From the NCBI GenBank assembly GCA_003116995.1, contig BDSL01000047.1, positions 310,001 to 374,000 on the forward strand: a stretch of 64,000 bases of DNA, written 5' to 3'. Origin of the DNA: Yamagishiella unicocca (taxonomy: Eukaryota; Chlorophyta; Chlorophyceae; Chlamydomonadales; Volvocaceae). Positions 30,681-38,473 of this stretch are shown here, one piece after another; positions within the stretch are counted from its first letter, which is position 1, and every line of letters starts with the position of its first letter. The notes under the pieces were generated by a model that searched no databases, was not told the origin of the DNA, and saw only the letters and a list, made by a program, of their open reading frames with translations. The position numbers and the translations under genes are program-made.

Positions 30681-31388
30681 ATTATTCAGCAGCAGCTACC
30701 GGGGCTGCGGCGGGATCCACCGCAACAAGAAGCTATCGTAGCTGCTAATAATTACACATTAGCACAGACGGTTAAGGCGCAAGCCAGAGCCGAGTTTGAG
30801 ATGCGATGCCGCAAGCCTGTGGATATCGCGGGCCCGGATAGGCCTCGCAGCTTGCAGGAGGAGTTCGACCACACCTTCCTGCTTGGCAGCAAGCTTTGGT
30901 CAATCATAAAACTCGTGGACGCGGTGAAGCCTTTTCTGCCGGCGGAGGCACTCCCTGTCGTCGAAGTCATCACGCAGGAGGCCGTCGCCGGATCACGGCT
31001 GGTCGACGTATACCGAGCAGCCAGCGAAGCAGGAGCCAGGTGCAGCACATTGCACACGGAAGTGCGCTCGGCCTACTACCAGGACCGCGTAGGGCTGGCG
31101 CTCCAGCCTACCCCGGAAGTCGAGACCGGAGCGATCCGCCTGTTCGACCTCGATCACACCGTCTACAAGCAAGCGTGCAAAGAGGTGAAGAGCGTTAAGG
31201 GTATCGACCCGCGCGCCGAACCGCGGCCACCGCCCGTAGCAGAAGCCAGGAAGCGCCAGCGCGGTTTAGGTGGAGGTCGCGGCGGCGCAGCACAAGGGCA
31301 ATATGGCCAACCTGCGCCCCAGCAATATTACAACCAGCCCCCTCCCCCGCAGCAAGCACAGCGCGGCCGGGGCCGGGGACACTATTGA
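30648..31388 (+). CDS. Gag-like protein of the retrotransposon
   Basis: 246 residues from ATG 30648 (MNDGNLPAPAAIIQQQLPGL); the start lies inside repeat A1. The middle has helical, Leu-rich sequence (FLLGSKLWSIIKLVDAVKPF). The C-terminus is Gln/Pro/Gly/Arg-rich with GGGRGGAAQGQYGQ and ends RGRGRGHY, an RGG-like nucleic-acid-binding tail in place of a zinc knuckle. Position and composition fit the first ORF of PAT/DIRS elements, which would package the RNA. No catalytic motif. Stop at 31386-31388. Confidence 0.8.
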   Translation: MNDGNLPAPAAIIQQQLPGLRRDPPQQEAIVAANNYTLAQTVKAQARAEFEMRCRKPVDIAGPDRPRSLQEEFDHTFLLGSKLWSIIKLVDAVKPFLPAEALPVVEVITQEAVAGSRLVDVYRAASEAGARCSTLHTEVRSAYYQDRVGLALQPTPEVETGAIRLFDLDHTVYKQACKEVKSVKGIDPRAEPRPPPVAEARKRQRGLGGGRGGAAQGQYGQPAPQQYYNQPPPPQQAQRGRGRGHY

Positions 31389-31926
31389 CGCGATGTACAG
31401 GAAAACTACGTAGGATTGCGTCAGGAATGAGCTAGATACTGATTCGGGGCCGTTGACGATATTTACAGTAACGCAGTGAAATAGAAGCTCGCGACGAAAT
31501 CGCTGAGATGCTCGCAATAGCGGTTCGAGCGTAGCTTGCTCACCCGTTGCTAGAGCTTTTACTTACTGGCCACGACCGTAAGAAGCCATTCGCGCTAGAT
31601 TCGGCCAATAGAGAGCCAATCGCGCTTGAGTTGGCGTAGTAGCAGTTCGCGCTGGAGATGGTATTAGGCAACCACTCGCGCAGGAACCGGCTGGCATTTT
31701 TGTTCGCATACGATGCTGAACTTGGCCTTTATTTCGCGCACGTGCGACCGAATTAATTCGAAGCCGATTGAGGCATTGGATCAAATTAGACTCAACGAAG
31801 TTGCCACGTGTTTTCGAAGCGAATAAATCGTACGCTTGTAACAAGCCGATATCACCTGCCAGGCCGCCAATTGTCAACTCCCACATAATTTGTATCACAA
31901 GTGAACATACCTCCAGTAAGCAAGCC

Positions 31927-34350
31927 ATGTCCAACCTAGTGCCCTTTATCATACCAAAGCGCGAGGATAGTCAATTTAACGCGGTTTCAGCCGGCACTGC
32001 GCAAGCTAGAAACGTTCAGCCACTCGCGGTGACATACTGCAGTGCCATTTCAGCTGGCCGCGTGCCGTTCTTACGCGTATGCCACGCCGCGCCGCCTTCC
32101 ATGGCGCCGGCCGTTCAGGCCAATCCGCCGCAAGCCGCTCGACCTGCTGCTCCAGCAGCAGCGGCTGATCCAGGAGGCCCGTCACAACCTCCTGTCGATA
32201 TGGCAGCAGGACCGGAGCGCGACAGCAATGCGGGGCCTCCAGCGCGCCAAGCAGGCATGGCTCAAGTCGACGCTCGGCGCGCTGAGATCATCACGCAGAC
32301 CAAGAACTCAGCAGGTGGGGAAAGCGACCTTCCAGAAGGCCCGGGGGAATTCGAATCCGGAGGAGCTCAACGCAACGCATCTGCATCGACTCGCACCATG
32401 CGTGGACGACTGCGAGCCAAATCAAAATTCTGGGAGAAATTCTGCCGTAACCCACTAGTGCTGCAGTGGGTAATGACAGGTTTCGTGTTATTCTGGATAG
32501 CCGGTCAGCCGCAAGCGGTTTGGCAGAAAAATCACGGATCCGCCAGAGAGCACGCAGCTTTCGTGGGAGAGGCAGTTCGGGAGCTAGTGCTGACGGGCAC
32601 CGCTATTGCCGTTCCCGAACAACCCCACTGTGTGTTGCCGTTGGGAGTCGTATGTCGCTCAGGTTCTGGAAAGAAGAGGCTCATCCTAGATGCGCGGTAC
32701 ATAAACGACCGGGTAGTGACGCCGAGTTTCAAATATGAGACCCTCACCGGCCTGCAACACGTCCTGAAGCCGAACGATTACGCGTTTACAGTAGACTTGA
32801 AGGCAGGGTATCATCACGTCGATATGGACGAGCGGTTTTGGACTTTCCTGGGTTTTCATTGGGATAACCAATTTTATGTGTTCACCCAGCTGCCTTTTGG
32901 ACTAGCGCCAGCATGCTGGGCGTTTACGAAGGTGACCCGCGAAATGTTGACGCTATGGCGGTCGGAGGGCCTGCGAAACACGGGTTACCTGGATGACAGC
33001 AGCCACATGGACCAGGACCCAGTCAACTTGCAAGCTACGCAACGCAAGGTGTTCAGAGATTTTGAGAGCGCAGGTTTTATTGTTAATCAAGAGAAGAGTG
33101 TGACAATGCCGTCACAGCGTTTTAAATATTTAGGGGCCATAGTCGATACAGTGGAAGGAAGTATCACAGTTCCTAAAGAAAAGCGTGAGGCCCTTATGGC
33201 TCAGATAGGGCAAGTGCTCACTGACAGGCACCGTTGCCAGTTACGAGCAGTGGCGTCGTTAGTCGGCACAGTTATGTCCATGAGTTATTCTTTCGGTGAT
33301 CTCGCGCTGCTAATGACGCGCAGAACAACCATGTGGATGAATCGTGAACTAGCTCAAGGCCACTCGCTAAGTCATCATGCTGCGTTAGATCTCGAAGCAA
33401 TTGCGGAACTACGTTTTTGGCAAGAATCGTTCAAATTTTTCGATGGGCGTAGGCCCATATGGCCCCCGTCAAACCTTTTCACTTTAAAGGTTTTCACAGA
33501 CGCGGCAGGTTTCAGCGAGTATTCCAATGGAGGTTGGGGAGGTTGGCTGCACACGGCTGCACGCCGGATGGCAGCTGGCCGCTGGGAAATGAGTTCCCAG
33601 GGCCTATCTTCGGGATACCTCGAGATGCAAGCGATTTACAATGTCATTACAGCCATAAATAGGGATGGGGTCCTTAACTCACAGCGAGTTTTACTTCACA
33701 CGGACAGCCAAGTTGCTTATGCTGTTCTGAATAAATGGGGCTCGACAGTCCCTAATATACAGAACGTTTGCATGGACCTTTTTTGGTATTGTTTGCGAAA
33801 CTGCATTACGCTTGTGCCCACTTGGATTCCTCGTGAGAGCAATGCGTTAGCGGACGCGCTGTCGAAGCGGGACGATGCATGCGACTGGAAATTGCATCCA
33901 GCAACTTTCGAGACGTTGAGCAATGAATGGGGACCGTTTTCAGTTGATCTTTTCGCTTCGGACACGAATTTCCAGTTTCGACCTTTTTACACGTATTTTT
34001 ATACCCAAGGCAGCCACGGGGTAAACGCATTCGCTCATAAGTGGGAACGTGTGGCATGGTGCAACCCGCCTTTCGCAGTAATAGCCCGGGTACTTGCTCA
34101 CGCAGCAGCTTGTAGAACAAGCATCACCCTTATTGCCCCTTTCTGGCCCGGTGCCCTTTGGTGGCCATCGTTGATAGAAAACGAATTGGTGTTCCAATCG
34201 TTTGTATGGGATTGCAAAGTGTTAGGCCCAGGCCAGCACTGGTTTATCGATAGCAAAGGAGCAGGGCGTCCCGTTGGATGGAGCACGCTTGCACTCTTGC
34301 TGGATTTTGCCACTGACTGCCCTTATGCCGTTTTCATTCCCCAATTGTAA
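31927..34350 (+). CDS. Reverse transcriptase - RNase H - methyltransferase-like polyprotein
   Basis: 807 residues from ATG 31927; the frame is open further upstream to about 31768. The N-terminal 170 residues are Ala/Pro-rich. RT motifs: KRLILDARYIND, FTVDLKAGYHHVDM, QLPFGLAPACWAFTK and the catalytic YLDD (about residue 354). RNase H follows with FTDAAGFSEYSNGGWGG, YLEMQAIYNVI and LLHTDSQVAYAVLNKWG. The last 130 residues (SVDLFASDTNFQFRPFY, AWCNPPFAVIARVLAHAA) match the domain found behind RNase H in DIRS-order elements that resembles DNA N6-adenine methyltransferases; NPPF corresponds to the DPPY/NPPF motif. It copies element RNA into DNA. Its end overlaps the recombinase frame by 34 nt. Confidence 0.95.
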   Translation: MSNLVPFIIPKREDSQFNAVSAGTAQARNVQPLAVTYCSAISAGRVPFLRVCHAAPPSMAPAVQANPPQAARPAAPAAAADPGGPSQPPVDMAAGPERDSNAGPPARQAGMAQVDARRAEIITQTKNSAGGESDLPEGPGEFESGGAQRNASASTRTMRGRLRAKSKFWEKFCRNPLVLQWVMTGFVLFWIAGQPQAVWQKNHGSAREHAAFVGEAVRELVLTGTAIAVPEQPHCVLPLGVVCRSGSGKKRLILDARYINDRVVTPSFKYETLTGLQHVLKPNDYAFTVDLKAGYHHVDMDERFWTFLGFHWDNQFYVFTQLPFGLAPACWAFTKVTREMLTLWRSEGLRNTGYLDDSSHMDQDPVNLQATQRKVFRDFESAGFIVNQEKSVTMPSQRFKYLGAIVDTVEGSITVPKEKREALMAQIGQVLTDRHRCQLRAVASLVGTVMSMSYSFGDLALLMTRRTTMWMNRELAQGHSLSHHAALDLEAIAELRFWQESFKFFDGRRPIWPPSNLFTLKVFTDAAGFSEYSNGGWGGWLHTAARRMAAGRWEMSSQGLSSGYLEMQAIYNVITAINRDGVLNSQRVLLHTDSQVAYAVLNKWGSTVPNIQNVCMDLFWYCLRNCITLVPTWIPRESNALADALSKRDDACDWKLHPATFETLSNEWGPFSVDLFASDTNFQFRPFYTYFYTQGSHGVNAFAHKWERVAWCNPPFAVIARVLAHAAACRTSITLIAPFWPGALWWPSLIENELVFQSFVWDCKVLGPGQHWFIDSKGAGRPVGWSTLALLLDFATDCPYAVFIPQL

Positions 34351-34445
34351 CCCAAACAGACCCGGCAATCGCAGCCCTCGTGCGTGGAGCCCTTTGTCGG
34401 GACATCCTGACAGCATATCCACAATTAGCGGGTTTAGCAGATGTT

Positions 34446-35477
34446 ATGCTCGATAACAACCGCCTCACACGTGCACGCAGCACTTGGCAAGGTTATGACC
34501 CAGAGATCCGTCGGTTCATCGCGTTCTGCGCCCGGCACCACGCCCCACCGTTAGGAACCGACCCGCGCCTAGTCGCCCTGTATTTGACATCACGCCAACA
34601 GAACGCGCAAGAACGCCATATTGGCCCACAAGCCGTAGAACGCGCCAGCGCCGCTATCACAGCTTTCCACGACCTAGCTGGCCTTCCATCGCCATGCGCG
34701 ACACCGCTGTGCAAATCTGCAAGGGAAGCGGCGCGCCGCACCCTGTGCAGCAACCGACGCCCACGTGGTGTTGCAACACCAGAGGAGATGCAGAAACTAG
34801 TAGAAGTCCACCTACACGACGACACGCCGCTAGAAACCCGCATGATCGTTACGTGCGCCATCATAGCGTTCGCCGGCCTACTACGCTACGATGACCTCGC
34901 ACACATCCTAGTGCACGAGGAGCTACTACGGTTTTACAACGACCGGGTCGAGATCTACCTTTACCGCAGTAAAACCGATCAGTACTGCGGAGGCGCAGTA
35001 GTCACCATTGGTCGGGTCGGCGGACCATGCTGCCCCGTGCAGCTACTCTCCACGCTGCTCACCATTGGCGAGTACAAAAGGCTCCCCAGCCTTCGCCCAC
35101 GCCGAGGTGGGAACGGCGCATTGGAAGATGCCGAAGACGTCGGGCCACTACTGCGGGCCATCAACCCCCGCACAGGCCGTTTCGCGCAGCTCACAGCAGC
35201 CCTGCCAGCCGTAATCCCGCCACTCTCTTACGACGATTTTCGGGCCGCACTCAAGCGCCTGTGCAGCGTAGCTGGGATCCGCACCACCCTATGCCCGCAC
35301 GATCTGCGCCGCGGAGGTGCGACAACCGCTGTCGCAAATGGCGCCGACCGCACCGTAGTGCAGAAACTCGGTCGCTGGAAGAGCAACCAAGTGTTCGAGT
35401 TCACCTACGTGCGCGAGAGCGCTGAGAACCAGGTTGAGGTCACGGGCAGGCTCGGCCTCCGCCTCGGCCCTGCCTGA
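34446..35477 (+). CDS. Tyrosine recombinase (integrase) of the retrotransposon
   Basis: 343 residues from ATG 34446; the frame is open from 34317 and so overlaps the end of the RT ORF in the -1 frame. N-terminal core-binding region: ARSTWQGYDPEIRRFIAFCA. Catalytic set: Arg in AGLLRYDDLAHI, Lys in YRSKTDQY, HDLR in LCPHDLRRGGATTAVA, Trp in LGRWKSNQ where many family members have His, and nucleophile Tyr in EFTYVRESA. This R-K-H-R-W-Y set defines a tyrosine recombinase, which integrates the circular DNA form of the element. How it is translated is unclear: no canonical slippery heptamer lies in the overlap, so re-initiation at 34446 is the simplest idea. Confidence 0.93.
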   Translation: MLDNNRLTRARSTWQGYDPEIRRFIAFCARHHAPPLGTDPRLVALYLTSRQQNAQERHIGPQAVERASAAITAFHDLAGLPSPCATPLCKSAREAARRTLCSNRRPRGVATPEEMQKLVEVHLHDDTPLETRMIVTCAIIAFAGLLRYDDLAHILVHEELLRFYNDRVEIYLYRSKTDQYCGGAVVTIGRVGGPCCPVQLLSTLLTIGEYKRLPSLRPRRGGNGALEDAEDVGPLLRAINPRTGRFAQLTAALPAVIPPLSYDDFRAALKRLCSVAGIRTTLCPHDLRRGGATTAVANGADRTVVQKLGRWKSNQVFEFTYVRESAENQVEVTGRLGLRLGPA

Positions 35478-35504
35478 AGCGATATCTGTTGCTACTTTCA
35501 AGGT

Positions 35505-35755
35505 CCGGAGATGATGCAATTTGATGTTGTACTACCGGCCACTATAGGCAACATGAAAAATCTGTCGACTGACAATTGTTTGCCCTTTCCGTTTGCAGCT
35601 GGTTGGGAGATGGGGATGCCGGGAACTGAGTGCCGGTCAGGGGATTACCGGGATCTGAGTGCCGGTTTTAGTGCTACTTGGGAGGTTTTTTGCCGCCGGG
35701 AGCTGAGTGCCGGCGTGCGGGACTGTTCAAACTTGTAACGTACTGAGGACAAGAA
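35505..35755 (+). repeat. Split direct repeat B1
   Basis: 251 bp from CCGGAGATGATGCAATTTG to GAGGACAAGAA, identical by eye to 36259-36509. It contains three GAGTGCCGG-bearing sub-repeats. The 75-codon open frame inside is a by-product. Confidence 0.95.
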
Positions 35756-35949
35756 ACGCAGACTTCTCTGTAAGAGAAGGCTAGTTCTTGGACGAAGTAC
35801 GGCACAGCCGTACTCCGTCTTATTGATAACTAGGCTGATCCCGCTTTCAGCGGTATCCGCCGTAGTATAACATTATCATAGTATATTCCTAGTTGTCCCT
35901 AATAGTTGATTCCAACATGAACGACGGGAACCTGCCGGCCCCTGCAGCC
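35756..35949 (+). repeat. Split direct repeat A2
   Basis: Copy of A1, directly abutting B1. The B1/A2 junction (GACAAGAA|ACGCAG) restores the joined ends of a circular form. Confidence 0.95.
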
Positions 35950-36258
35950 TGCCACCCGCCCACCCGTGCTGACTGACCCTGTTCTCCGCTGCAGCCGCCG
36001 GGCCAGTGCCAGTGGCGTCATCGCCCGTCCGGCCCGGTCGAGTTACGCGAGTTCGGTCCTCTGTACGGGTCCGTGCCAGAGGGAGGGCTCCGCCGTGGTC
36101 CGGTTCGACGCCGATTCCGATGAGCGTCTGGTGTTCCCTCCTGGCCCTGGCCAAGGACTCCAGCGACGATGCGATTTTGCTGTCGCGCTACTTAGTGTAT
36201 TTGCCGCCGGCCTTTTCTAGGCCCGCGATGCAGTTAGTTTGCCTCCGGGCCCTGCGGG

Positions 36259-36509
36259 CCGGAGATGATGCAATTTGATGTTGTACTACCGGCCACTATA
36301 GGCAACATGAAAAATCTGTCGACTGACAATTGTTTGCCCTTTCCGTTTGCAGCTGGTTGGGAGATGGGGATGCCGGGAACTGAGTGCCGGTCAGGGGATT
36401 ACCGGGATCTGAGTGCCGGTTTTAGTGCTACTTGGGAGGTTTTTTGCCGCCGGGAGCTGAGTGCCGGCGTGCGGGACTGTTCAAACTTGTAACGTACTGA
36501 GGACAAGAA
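36259..36509 (+). repeat. Split direct repeat B2 (right end of element)
   Basis: Copy of B1. Ends GAGGACAAGAA, immediately followed by CCTCCCTGCATTCC of the host intron. Confidence 0.95.
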
Positions 36510-36612
36510 CCTCCCTGCATTCCAAATGACGTCGGCAAGGTTGCAACCTGCGATCAGAGCACTTACCCGTATGTAATAGTGCAAAATACGCAGTGCCCCC
36601 ATCCCGGCCGCG

Positions 36613-36720
36613 GGGGGTTCGAGGAAGACCCGTGGACGCCATCCCGGGGGGGTCGAGGAAGACCCGTGGATGCCATCCCGGGGGGGTCGAGGAAGACCCG
36701 TGGATGCCATCCCGGGGGGG
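36613..36720. repeat. Minisatellite built from D1 sequence
   Basis: Three to four units containing CGAGGAAGACCCGTGGATGC and a G-run, about 33 bp each. The unit is the core of dispersed repeat D1. Confidence 0.85.
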
Positions 36721-37377
36721 CCCCTGCCTCCGGGAGCGGTGTCCCGCTTGTGGCTCACCTTCCCGGGGCTGTAGAAAGTGCGCTGCTAGGAGAACCGGCG
36801 CAAGGAGGTCTTCTGACGCCTGGCCCTCGATGCGGTTCCACTGGCGGGTAGCATTCATGTTCACGGCGCTCCCCTGGAGGCCTGTGGCTGCGGGGAGCTT
36901 CCTGGAGCCGGCGCCGGGTCGGTTGGGAGTCGCTTGCGGTGTGCTGGTTGATGCGGTGCCTGTGCGGTGCCTGCCTGGTGCTCTTTGTCGGGCCGCTTGC
37001 CTGCCTTTCTGGTACCTTCTGGGCCGGGGACCGTTTGGGCTTTTGGTGTTGCTCCCGCGTGCGGGTCGGAGCGCGTAGTTGGGGCCCCGCCGCCTTCGGG
37101 GCAGTGGGGTGTCCCTCTTTTCATGTGCCTTTGGGGGTGCCTGCTGGCTGCTAGCGCTGGCTTGTCTTCTTGTGCCTGTTTTGGGCTGGCGCGTCTTTGC
37201 CTTTGTCCATGTGGGGTGCTGTCTGCGGTGTCTTACTTGCTTTTTTGGAATATGCCCTTTGTGCCAATATTCCTTTTGCCGGTGTGGTGGTTGGTACGTC
37301 CGTGTGGGTTGCAACTGTTCCAGGTTCGTCCCCCTGCCATTTGCCGGCTTCTCTTGGGGGTGCTGCTCTGCCTGGGT

Positions 37378-37445
37378 ACAGTGGGTTCCAGTCTTCCAGA
37401 CCAAGAGGCAGGTAGAACCATGCATGGGGCACATCGCCTGACACT
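37378..37445 (+). repeat. Dispersed repeat D3 copy
   Basis: ACAGTGGGTTCCAG, AGACCAAGAGGCAGGTAGAACC and CATCGCCTGACACTGA-type sequence in the order seen at 29840. The GTAACGGTT part is lost. Confidence 0.75.
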
Positions 37446-37596
37446 GACGTCTGGTTGTCGCCCTTTCCCACTGCTTCGTGCGTGCGGGTTTGTGTTTCGT
37501 TTTGTGGTGCTTGGTGGTTGGCTGCGGCTTTGCGTCTTGGCTGCCTGTTTGGGCGGTTTTTTTTTGTCTGTAGAGGCTTTCTGTGCTCTTTGGGGC

Positions 37597-37630
37597 GGCT
37601 GAACCCAGAAGGCGTCTGCTGGGTTCAGCC
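37597..37630. repeat. Perfect 12-bp hairpin
   Basis: GGCTGAACCCAG (37597-37608) and CTGGGTTCAGCC (37619-37630) with a 10-nt loop. No T-run follows. It may mark a repeat-element end. Confidence 0.8.
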
Positions 37631-38473
37631 CCGGCTGTCCCATGGTGAGGCCCGGCATGGGCCCTTCATCTTGTCCTGGGTTCACCTGGGCTTGGGGTCA
37701 CATTAACGTCTCATTATCCTTGGGTTTGTCAAAAGGATTTGACAGGATTCGGCATTGCCCCTTCAGCGCAATGTACTGCCCAACAGCATCGCATCGCGTG
37801 CCTTTGCGGGCCATCAGCCTGCACGCACTGAACGGAGGTACAGTTCATGTGCGTCCTCCTGCGTTCGTCGTTGCATTAATGTGGCATGAGGTGGCATGCG
37901 TCTACGTGGATGTCGCAGATGGCAGTGTCGCTAGAAAAATGCAATATGCGCAATGTATGCGACCGCCCTAACTCAATTTACTCGTCCAGCAGCAAGAGTC
38001 AAGTAACGCCGAGTTACCCGTCTAGGGTCTAGCAACTAAGTTGCACACCACGTCAACTAAACGATTGCATCGATTGATTGCATTTGTGTGCCGTTGCAGA
38101 CGCGATTTCTAATCGTAGACGCGAGGTTCCGCAGCGGTTCCAACTGCTGGGAACAGGCGGATTTGAGTGAGAACTTGGTGCGTGTTAATCATTTCGCTTA
38201 GGCGTCACCGAGGTCAGACACGGTAATCGGTTACATTCAGGCAATTTTTGCGGCGATCCGTTGAGAGGAAAGCTGCTACAGGCAGGAAAGCGATGCCAGC
38301 GCATGCCAGCCCGTTAAGGCTTCGCCACGGACGTACGGTTGCCGTGCGGTAGTCGGTGTGTGAATAAAATGCCATCTAAATGCATTCTGCGGAATAGCTT
38401 ACCTATTTAAAACAAGTTATTTGCATTTATTACAAGCTCTAAGTGGAACTTGTCACGAAGCTGTGTCAGAAGC

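Larger units (their letters stand above)
30487..36509 (+). mobile_element. Complete Kangaroo/PAT-type tyrosine-recombinase retrotransposon
   Basis: 6,023 bp with split direct repeats: A1 30487-30680, B1 35505-35755, A2 35756-35949, B2 36259-36509 (A 194 bp, B 251 bp). Between A1 and B1 lie a gag-like ORF, an RT-RNase H ORF with a methyltransferase-like tail, and a tyrosine recombinase. This A1-ORFs-B1-A2-B2 order is that of PAT/DIRS-order elements such as Kangaroo of Volvox carteri and TOC elements of Chlamydomonas. The A and B copies appear near-identical, so the insertion is young. It lies in fasciclin-relic intron 1 with no target duplication, as expected for recombinase-mediated integration. 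Confidence 0.95.
36510..38473. other. Intron relic, minisatellite and repeat DNA upstream of fasciclin gene A
   Basis: 36510-36593 continues intron 1 of the truncated fasciclin copy. 36613-36720 is a D1-derived tandem array. 36720-37700 is GC-rich repeat DNA with a D3 copy (37378-37445) and a hairpin (37597-37630). 37700-38473 is upstream sequence of gene A with TATTTAAAA at 38404-38412, about 62 bp before its ATG. Confidence 0.6.

Noticed and set aside
35511..36492. Two identical 75-codon ORFs
   Set aside because: They lie inside repeats B1 and B2 and are by-products of the duplicated sequence; no start context or family.
36481..37434. 317-codon basic minus-strand ORF
   Set aside because: It spans the retrotransposon edge, an intron relic, a minisatellite and a D3 repeat, so it cannot be one conserved gene.
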